Source: Gerris lacustris (taxonomy: Eukaryota > Arthropoda > Insecta > Hemiptera > Gerridae). From it: a stretch of DNA of 64,000 bases. Both the position numbers and the translations under genes were made by a program. The stretch is taken from NCBI GenBank assembly GCA_951217055.1, contig OX578276.1, positions 156,935,223-156,999,222 on the forward strand, written 5' to 3'. Under the pieces are notes generated by a model that was not told the DNA's origin, did not search any database, and worked only from the letters and a program-made list of their open reading frames with translations. Below are positions 53,151 to 64,000 of the stretch, piece by piece; within the stretch, counting starts at the first letter, position 1, and every line of letters starts with the position of its first letter.

Positions 53151-54315
53151 AAAAGTGTTATAATTAGTTTTATTATTATATAAGAACCGATCATCACTTC
53201 CAACTTGCAAATTATTTTCAAAAATAACTTGAAGAATGAACTGTCTTTTCTGAAATAATTTAATTTCTAGATCAGGCTTTAATATTTGATTCTGTAGCAT
53301 TGCATTTTGTTTATCTATACGTAATATTTCCATGCTTTGTTACTAGATGCTCTTGTTTAAGAAATTAGTTTTTTAGACAGGTGCAACTTGGAAAGTTAAG
53401 AACAGTTACAGTTAGTGTGTTTACTTGAGGGCTTCAAACTGTTTTAGCTGCAGATTACATATTGTTTGCTCGCTAGACTTGTCAGACTCAGGCCGCGGGT
53501 TCTCCTCCCAGTCATTATTCAACTCCTCACTTGTCAATGTTACGTTGCGTCTAATTTATCAATAGCAGTTTGTAGTAGTAGGTGTATAACTGCACTGCTG
53601 TCTCGGTACTGGGTTGTATCGCTGCTTCACTTTGCACACAATCCCATCTCTTAACTGAGTTTTGTTTCGTCCAAGCCACCTCCGCCTGTCTTATACAGCT
53701 CAGTGTTTAGGCTCTTATTAAATTAAATAAAGTTTGGTTTCAAATAAGAGTTTAAACAGGAAGCATCGAGTCCAGATGTGCTCACCGTTATTTTAATTAT
53801 CAAATATGTCACGAGATATCTATACCCAGCTCAATAATTCAATTATCCTCTGTTAGCTGACTCTTTCCATCTTTTAAAATATTTCAGTCTTGCTTAAGGC
53901 CTGGCCAGGTACAGATCAACTTCTACTATTGGGATCCCATCTATCTAACGCATTTTCTTTTGTATGTATTGAATATTTATCTAACTTCATCCATAACTTG
54001 TTTTTAATTCAAATGATTCTATCTTACCAAGACACGTTGTAGTCGATTACACTAAAAATATCAGCTCACCATTTATTTCATTCTTTTAACTTTTAATCTT
54101 TTCTCTCTTTTATCTTCGATAATAATTAATATTTTATATTTTCAATCAATGTTTTTCTTATAACTAATCTTACAATATTGAGTTATATCTTTTATATTAA
54201 ATAATTTCATTTTTACAAACTAGATCTAGATCTTGTAATATAATTAACTCTAAACATAATAATGTTGGTTGGAACTTATTATCCATACACTTGTAATAAG
54301 TATTATCCTATTTTT
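53151..54315. other. Apparently low-copy DNA, no gene recognised
   Basis: 53460-53700 is somewhat less AT-rich, but neither strand gives a frame with a recognisable domain. No repeat shared with the rest of the window. Confidence 0.35.
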
Positions 54316-54935
54316 ACTTTCTCATATAAAGAGAAAGTATTGTGATGGCGCGAAAATTCGATTTTGAGATTTTGATGGATTTACACGTTTTGAGGTCCCC
54401 TGAGTCCAAAAAAGTGGTTTTTAAAAAATGTCTGTCTGTCTGTCGTCTGTCGTCTGTCGTCTGTCGTCTGTGCAGACGCCTGGAGCTAAACTACTGGGCC
54501 GATTTTGACGAAATTTGGCATACATGTTCAGAAAAATCATACCCCGAGGCAAAATCGAGAAATGAATTTTAGCTCTAATTTTGGGGGCGCTACCCCCCAA
54601 AAACTCTGAAAAAACCTGTAAAAAAATTATTTCTCGAAAACGGTTCCGACGATTTTGATTAAAAAATTCTAAAATGTAGTCCATTTGAATACGAATCCAA
54701 CGATATAAGCCGTTTTCCCGGGAAAAATCTAGTTCCTGAGATATTAGCTTAAAACGCGGATGGAGAGGGCCCGGGTTCGATTCCCCGCCCAGGAGAAGTT
54801 ATTTTTATGATAAATTTTGATGAAATGTTCAATAATATTTAAATGTACATTTGAAAACTAATAAATGGAAACACTGGGCCAAGTAATTATGAACTCATAT
54901 ATGAGAAAGTTTGTCTGAGTTGTCTCGGACCGATT
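54316..54935 (-). mobile_element. H4 element, complete copy 3, minus strand
   Basis: Left edge ACTTTCTCATATAAAGAGAAAG is the 3' hairpin in reverse; right edge holds TATATGAGAAAGTTTGTCTG and CTCGGACCGATT. The microsatellite is (GTCT/GTC)n near 54430-54472. The T-arm-like block reads GGGCCCGGGTTCGATTCCCC on the plus strand near 54768-54787. Frames on both strands are repeat-derived. Confidence 0.9.
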
Positions 54936-55204
54936 TTTTCTTATTAAAACAAGGTAATCAAATTTGTTGTTTATGGTTCTTTTTTTCTTTAATTTCCTAT
55001 CAATATTCACCTTTCTTTGTTTTATTGTCAGTTATAGAACTTGTCCTTTGTTATAATCAGTTATCCTTTCAGTGAGAGAACTGAGCAATACTGCTGCGCT
55101 CATCTGCCCTGAACAACCTGAAACTAAATATCTATTAGGATATTAATATTAATCTGCAGTATTCCTGCTGCATTACTTATCACTGCAGTATTATTTTACT
55201 CGTC
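54936..55204. other. Unassigned spacer
   Basis: No feature seen between H4 and the truncated start of the next LINE. Confidence 0.35.
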
Positions 55205-58241
<3,037 letters not shown>

Positions 58242-58921
58242 TATTATAATTAAAAAAAAAAAAAAAATGAGGTAATAATTAAATAACTTACTAGAAATAG
58301 AAATATGCAGGGTCGCAATTCGGATAAATAAAACGTAATGGAAGACTTACTTTAAAGCAAGGGAATCCTTTTGATGTTATTGTTCTGCTTACAGTTATAA
58401 CACTAACACAAACTCACTGATATGGTCCGCATGGGTGCCGATTTTTAAAAATTATTGGGGAGGCCCACGGAGGGGTACGAATACTCCCCATGAAACAGGG
58501 GGTTCGGGAATTTTGAAAAACTAGGTAGCAAAAATTGCTATATTTGAGGCTTTCTGGTGAGTTTTTATAGTAGACTTAAAGAAAATTTCATGCCAATACT
58601 ATCGTGTTTTTTCATTTTAACTAAAATACCTACATTTTCTATGAATTAAAATATGTTTGCCTATAAGAGATCAAAATTATTTCTTATCGTTTCATTTAAA
58701 CGTTTTAGTGTAATAATAGGCGCAGCTTATATTACTTATTACAACTTTATAGGCGCCAAACTAGCTAAACGAAATCCATTAGTGAGCGCAAACATGTTGC
58801 GCATGTTGTAGGCTTGGTTTCATCGAAAAATATTGAGTAGAACCAAAGTAATTAAAACTTTTAGAAAAAAAAAAAAGTTTGAAAATAATAACCTGAAACA
58901 AGTAATGCGCGCTTCACGTAA
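58242..58921. other. Unassigned DNA with a hAT-like subterminal trace
   Basis: GGGTGCCGATTTTTAAAAAT and GGAGGCCCACGGAGG near 58433-58475 recall hAT-like subterminal sequence, without recognisable ends. No gene is seen. Confidence 0.35.
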
Positions 58922-59320
58922 GTACTACTACCCACTATATAGCGGCTGGTCCGAAAATTTTGAAATAATTCATGGTTATACCTTATGGTGAGGCGATGAA
59001 AATTTCCTGCAAAATTTCATTTATCTTGTCGGTATTACTGATAAAAAAAAACATTATGACCCCAATGATGATTTATACAAAATGGTCTTCAGGGGAGTTT
59101 GAAATAAAAAAAACACTGATTTATTTGCAATATTTCGTCCCTCTTTTGGGACATTTTCAAGTCTGAAAATTTTTAATTTTAGATTTTTTCATTATGACCC
59201 CCCGGGGGATCGAACCCGAGACCCTTGAGATCGAAGAAATAAAATCATAATTACATAACGGGTATATCACCTACAAAACCCTAAAAAGTACTTGGACGCA
59301 AGTACTTCCCTGTGAGTTTT
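58922..59320. repeat. SINE-like family F, copy 2
   Basis: Longer copy of the repeat at 17543-17808, with TATAGCGGCTGGT, TTTTGAAATAATTCATGGTT, a minus-strand B box (GGTTCGATCCCCC near 59205), GAGATCGAAGAAAT, ATAACGGGTATAT, ACAAAACCCTAAAAAGTA and the hairpin GTACTTG-GACG-CAAGTAC at 59298-59315. The copies differ by an insertion in the middle. Confidence 0.7.
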
Positions 59321-60587
59321 TAAATATGTAGACAGACTCCGATATACAATACTCCGTTATATAATACTCCGATTTGGCGAGTATTATATAACGGAATGAA
59401 TGATGTGTATAATATAACCCTGATAATATTCCTAGAAGGCATTTCATTTAATTGCTAGACCTACATGATAATAGGAACAAACACTAATACCTAGCATGAG
59501 CTCCGCGCGGTGTTCGAGGTGAAGGCTAGTAATCAATAAAATAAAAAATACAAAGCATCAACCAATCTGCATCAGGTAGTCTCTACCAAAAAAGGATAAA
59601 TTGTTTGAGTACAAACAAAAATTAGTCAATAGTAGCATAATTGAATTTCAAGTATTAAAAAATTATACGCCATTAATTCTAATAATGAAGAATATTACAA
59701 TAATATACAGAATGAGCCCAAAAAAAATTGTTTTTTGTTATATGATGACCTTCTTATCATCATCGGTTGTACCCTAGATGGTGATAATTTTGTTATTTTT
59801 TGGTTTTATTTTTTTCCATTTTTGTCTTTGAATGACCATAGTTTCTATAATAGTTCATCCTTCTTGCTGAGAACATGAGAGTAAACTTTTTCCCGTGCGC
59901 CGTGTCACCTGACCACTTATTTTATTTTTTATATAGTGTCGTATATCATTTTAAAGGCCTTGATATATGTACATTAAAGCTATTTTATTTGTTGATTTTT
60001 TAAAAATTTTTTACATATACTTTTGTGCCGATTTTAAATTTTGTTGTAGGTTAAAGGGTTTAAATACTTTTGTGAAATTAGGTTTTTTATTTATATGTAT
60101 TTATTAGTTAAATGAATGCCCTTGTGTATTGTTTGTTTTTTAAAAATATAACTTTGGTACCTCAGAGTACAGGGGTACAAATGTTAAAGTTAATCTTTTA
60201 TAATATGATGTATATCGTTGATAAGCTCTTGCATAGTTGATTAATTTGTGTTATATTCTATTTTGTGTTATTTTTAGTTTTGATGGGGGTAAAATAAAAA
60301 AAAACTGTTTATACAGCGGTCTCTACGATTAGGTTGCAGTTTTATATTTGTTTATTAAATTAATTATATGTGCGCTAACTTTTGGTGCTTGTTGGAGGCT
60401 TTGTTTCTCCAACAAATGTTTAAATTTCTTCAACTTTATTAAATATTTACTGGAACAGTTCCGCGCCGTTCCAATTTTTTGATTATGTTTATCGAGGTAT
60501 TTTTCTTAATTTGGTCTTTTCTTTGCGAGGAAGCTATGTGTCACATTAATTGGCAGAGTATTTCAAAACTGGTCTTATTTTCAACTA
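59321..60587. other. AT-rich DNA with degenerate U and H1 traces
   Basis: 60155-60305 is a weak inverted U unit (GAGTACAGGGGTACAAATG, GATAAGCTCTTGC, GATGGGGGTAAAAT). 60526-60563 is an inverted H1 5' end (GCGAGGAAGCTATGTGTCAC, TTAATTGGCAG). 59340-59395 has a small inverted repeat around ATACTCCG. No gene is seen. Confidence 0.5.
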
Positions 60588-60870
60588 TTTTTTTTTTTTT
60601 TTGGTTTCTGTATTCTTCACCTTAGTTATATCTATGTGCAAAATTTGGGGAAGATTGAATGACGGTAAGTAGATCAAAATTGGGGTAATAAATGTGCGAT
60701 GAAACTTAAAAAGCAAATAAATTTGACGCCATTTTTTTTTTTTTTGGTTTCTGTATTCTTCACCTTAGTTGTATCTATGTGCAAAATTTGGGGAAGATTG
60801 AATCACGGGAAGTGGTTCAAAATTGGGAAAACGGAAATGTGCGATGAAACTTACAAAGCAAAGTAATATA
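60588..60870 (-). repeat. Two inverted units of the poly(A) satellite
   Basis: GGTTTCTGTATTCTTCACCT, GTGCAAAATTTGGGGAAGAT and GTGCGATGAAACTTAAAAAG repeat with a 144-bp period after T runs at 60588 and 60732. Same sequence as 7486-8070 in the other orientation, so the satellite is dispersed. Confidence 0.85.
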
Positions 60871-61299
60871 AGCCCAGTAAAAACTTGATTTATTTTAACA
60901 AAAATTGCCAAACTTAATGAATTTTAAAATTTTAAAATAACTTACAATATTGATTTCTATATAAAAATTCAATTTTAGTGTAAATTCTATCTCTATACGA
61001 GAGGGTCATATCAAGTTAAACTATAAACTAGTCTCACATATACAACAATTCTTTAATGTGAACATTACACAAAAACATTTTTTTTATTTAAAAAGTACCA
61101 AATATAAATTGATCAAACTTGAGATGTTGAACCTAAGGAACTGAACAAATAGTTATTATAAAAGTTTGATAGAAGTTTTTAACTGAAAGTGTTTTTATAT
61201 TACTACCACGCCTTATTCATCCATCAACTTAAATTTTAAGAATCAATAAATTTAAAAAGGTGTAAATTTTCAACGTTTTTGACAAACATTTCTTGAAAT
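60871..61299. other. Unassigned AT-rich DNA
   Basis: No frame or repeat recognised. Confidence 0.4.
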
Positions 61300-61597
61300 A
61301 CAATTTTTTAGTAAAGCAAACAGCGACACAGCTATGAAATGTTAAAGATCACTACAACTATTAATAGCAGTTTATACAGAATAAACAATTTATTTATTTA
61401 TTTCCGTTTTATACATAGTAACAATTAATATTCAGATAAAGCAACGAAAACGAGAGTCTTCAATAGCCAATATAGACTAGAGCCAAGACTCTTATAAAAT
61501 AATGCAATGTAACATTAATATTAATGTTAATATAACAATAAAGTACAGGATAGGATGCGAGGAAGTTATGTGCCATTCTAATTGGCAGTCTAATTTT
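61300..61597 (-). mobile_element. H1 element, 5' part, minus strand
   Basis: Right edge AGGATGCGAGGAAGTTATGT and TCTAATTGGCAGTCTAATTT is the inverse of the H1 5' end. It runs left to TGAAATGTTAAAGATCACTA and ACAATTTTTTAGTAAAGCAA, then stops. The 3' half with microsatellite and hairpin is absent. Confidence 0.8.
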
Positions 61598-62669
61598 AAT
61601 ATTCTTAAATTCTTACGAATATTATTTTTCAGTACATATTTCAATAATAAATAATACATATTACCTTTCCGGCCACCCCATCTCAATGGGGCTGGCCGAT
61701 TGAGTCAATTTGTCAATTGGTGATGTTTTCGTTTTCAAGCTGTTTAAAATGTGTATTACAGTTTCGCTTAGTTAATGTAGCCCTCCTCCATTGTACGAAT
61801 ATTTATATTGTTTGAGTACATATTTATTATCTATTTTGGAGAATTAAAAGACCTCCAAATAGTAAAAGCTAAACATTATGTAGGCCTAGTAGAAAATATA
61901 TCCATGAGCGTTCCGTAATTTGCTGTTTTAAAAAATTATAGGTCACTTGTTGTCTCTATTGGGGGTCACTCTAAAGCTTATACAAATTATTTTTTAATAT
62001 TTACTATCCAATTTTTGGGGGGCTGAATTCCCCCCAGACTTATTATTTGGGGGGGGGGGGGGGGGGGGGGTCTCGAGCCCCTTGGGCCCCTAAGAGTTGG
62101 CGCCGCTGATGGTCCGGTCCAAATGGTCCAAAGGACCATAATGTGAGGGTGGCGTGAACACAAAAAAACCAAAACTCGGAACTTTTAAGAAGACATAAAA
62201 GAAAGCACTTGAATGAATTTGAATATGGTTAATCAGATTACTCTGATGTAAAAGTAGAGTGTAGGTGTTAGAGCTGCAGGATAATTAAGTTACGAATTGA
62301 GAATACCCCCTGTCTGAATCCTTTAATCTAAATGAAATCTATTGAATTCAACAGCCTGCAAAGTAACTGAAAATAAATTAAAAAATACATCAACAGTCTT
62401 TAACAAATCAATACATTGTCTGCCATTGGAGATGAGGTGCCGTCTCCAATACCCACAGAACCATATTATAAAGCCTTGAACTTTATAGTGTACTAGCCTT
62501 CACCCCCCCCCCCCCCCCTTAATGTTAGGTATTAGTGTATATAGTATATAGCGTCACTGGTAATTTTTTTTCTTATGAATTGTGATATTATGTATATATA
62601 TTATACTAGCCAGATCGGCACGCTTCGCGCGCTTTATTCGTCTAGAAGTTGGCGCTATATGTGAAATAT
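61598..62669. other. Unassigned DNA, G/C homopolymers
   Basis: G run at 62049-62070 and C run at 62503-62518. TTGGCGCCGCTGA near 62098 could be a hAT-type end but has no partner. No gene is recognised. Confidence 0.35.
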
Positions 62670-63288
62670 ATATATATTGCTTCCGAGCTTACCGAAGGTA
62701 ACGGAAGCTTTGTGATCGTTCTGAAGAACGAAACATTTTTAGGTCTCCGATTTCAAAAATTCCAAGACAGAAATCCGTTTCAGACATCAGGGATCATTTC
62801 TGGCGTGTCTGTCTGTCGGTCGGTCTGTCGTCCAATTTTTGCGAAACAACCAAAAAACACACACCTATATTAAAAACTACTCGTCCAATTTTAATGAAAT
62901 TTGGGTGGTAGTTCATGAGTAGCCCATTGTTGGTCCCATATAAGTTTCAACTTTCTTCGCTCATTTGTTTCTCTTCCACATGCGATCAAACATGAATAAA
63001 TTTACACCTGTAGCTTCAAAAGTACTTATCTGATTTGTATGAAATTTTTATAGTTATTATCGAAAGAAGCCCGCAGATAGCCCCATATCACTTTGCGCCG
63101 TCTGCGCTCTTTAACTTTAGCTTAATTGATACTTTAATTCAAGTAAAAAATCAAAACAATTTTGACAGATTAAAAAAACAGGGGAAACAAATAAACAAAT
63201 TAGACAATAATGGCTTGTAAAAGCATAAAATCAAAAAGTACGCGATAGCATGCGAGGAAGCTATGTGCCACACCAATTGGCAGTCTAT
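62670..63288 (-). mobile_element. H1 element, complete, diverged interior, minus strand
   Basis: Left edge GCTTCCG-AGC-TTACC-GAA-GGTAA-CGGAAGC is the 3' hairpin; then CCAAGACAGAAATCCGTTTC, a (GTCT/GTCG)n tract at 62802-62831, and AATTTTAATGAAATTTGGGT. Right edge is GCGAGGAAGCTATGTGCCAC with ACCAATTGGCAGTCTAT. The central part differs from other H1 copies, which suggests exchange of internal sequence. Confidence 0.85.
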
Positions 63289-63299
63289 TTTCTTTTTTT

Positions 63300-63760
63300 T
63301 AAAAGTTCTTTATTGGCATAAGTAACAAACAGTTATTAATAAAGTTAATATAAGTTCTTCCTATGTTTTCCCTGAGTAATTTTTATTTATTTTTTTATTT
63401 TTTTTGTTTGTAGGTTACTGTTGGTGAGTGGTCTCAAGATTTTAAAATGATAGGCTAAGGGGAGTAATTTATTTCTTTTACGAATTCTTTATTTTGAGAA
63501 AAGAATGGTCTTGATTTTTTCTCTTTCATCTTGAATTTGAAGTTCTTGGAAAGTTTGCTACGTTCGGATTTATACCTAAGACATTCCAATAGGATGTGAG
63601 TCATATTTTCCTCTTTATCTGGGCATGTGTAACATATAGGCGAATCACTTAGTCCTATCATATAGTGGTATTGAATGCATCTTGCATGGTAACTTCTCAA
63701 TCTATTAATTTTTATTTGATCTATGCGTAGGGATAAACTACGCGTAGTGGTCCAGATTCA
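63300..63760 (-). pseudogene. LINE ORF2 C-terminal fragment, minus strand
   Basis: Reads from about 63750: IKINRLRSYHARCIQYHYMI, GLSDSPICYTCPDKEE, NMTHILLECLRYKSERSKL, the C-x2-C ... H-x4-C knuckle (CYTC, HILLEC) that ends many Jockey/I-type ORF2 proteins. The frame stops at 63455; AT-rich 3' sequence continues to a T run (A run on the minus strand) near 63293-63300, next to the H1 5' end. 5'-truncated. Confidence 0.75.
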
Positions 63761-64000
63761 CTTAAAAATGGACTTTTGTTTTGCTAAAATGTTAGTTGAG
63801 CACCCAAGAATGGAGGAAAAATATAAAAAATAAGTCTTGGCTAATCGGGGTAGTAGTTGGGGGGGGGGGGGGGGGGGGGGTTAAGCGTGTTCGCAAATTA
63901 GCATTTTAAAACTATAAAAGAGATTATTCTTGTTCGTTCATTGTCTACGCGGTAAGAAATCCAGTAAAGCAATGCAATAATATGAAATATCCAATCTCTG
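63761..64000. other. Unassigned DNA with a long G run
   Basis: A G run of about 22 bases lies at 63859-63880. Nothing else is recognised. Confidence 0.35.

Noticed and set aside
54342..54684. Conserved protein repeated at 30.6, 40.4 and 54.5 kb
   Set aside because: The similar frames are translations of three H4 copies, open on both strands and crossing the microsatellite.
61987..62172. hAT end at the TTGGCGCCGCTGA motif near 62098
   Set aside because: No inverse partner and no duplication found within the window.

Overview
This window is AT-rich eukaryotic DNA, most probably from an arthropod. Insect is my inference, and Hemiptera only a guess. It has no operons, no compact genes and no intact host gene that I can recognise. 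Almost all recognisable content is transposable-element DNA: broken non-LTR retrotransposons (CR1/Jockey-like and RTE-like), DNA transposons dated by their target-site duplications (PIF/Harbinger, hAT, TA-inserting foldback elements), a tRNA-derived SINE, microsatellites, and several families of short non-autonomous elements that share one architecture. I call these H1 to H6. They resemble Helentron-associated (HINE/DINE-like) elements: a 5' segment complementary to one arm of a 3' hairpin, a conserved AAATTTCATCAAAATCGG-like block, a GACA/GACG microsatellite, then the hairpin and an A-rich flank.

Layout. 0.2-0.7 kb: an H2 copy. 0.9-3.0 kb: a PIF/Harbinger element (TSD TAA) with remains of two genes and two H1 insertions. 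3.5-10.7 kb: one CR1/Jockey-like LINE split by a hAT MITE, a 4.4-kb TA-flanked foldback transposon (itself containing another inverted-repeat element and a poly(A) satellite) and an H1 element. 11.5-14 kb: H3, and a divergent H1 carrying a foldback insertion. 14.8-17.5 kb: a decayed LINE. 19-22.3 kb: small MITEs, an RTE LINE (minus strand) and a tandemly expanded H3. 24-26.6 kb: a SINE, a Harbinger-type MITE and a 1.5-kb hAT element with an 8-bp TSD. 27.8-28.7 kb: CAGGC hairpins. 29.6-31.7 kb: H5, and H2 with H4 inside. 32-33.8 kb: a tRNA-like palindrome, a pseudogene of the rRNA methyltransferase Spb1/FTSJ3, and an RTE LINE. 33.9-35.8 kb: a PHD-finger LINE ORF1 split by H3 and H1. 37.1-38.8 kb: a LINE on the minus strand. 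39.9-42.9 kb: a 3-kb GTCCAGTC-ended transposon with fragments of a cysteine-rich protein. 43.2-47.7 kb: a structurally complete but mutated LINE with a 12-bp TSD, inserted in a long tandem array (43.06-51.24 kb). 54.3-58.2 kb: H4, a LINE, a long (AT)n tract and a 1.2-kb palindromic MITE. 59-64 kb: SINE-like, H1 and LINE fragments.

No host gene set acts together here. The interactions are those of nested elements, with order of insertion readable from which one interrupts which. The observations most worth following are the shared architecture of the H families, the TA-flanked GTCCAGTC transposons with their cysteine-rich protein remnants, and the Spb1 pseudogene joined to RTE sequence. Clade names given for LINEs rest on motif recognition only.
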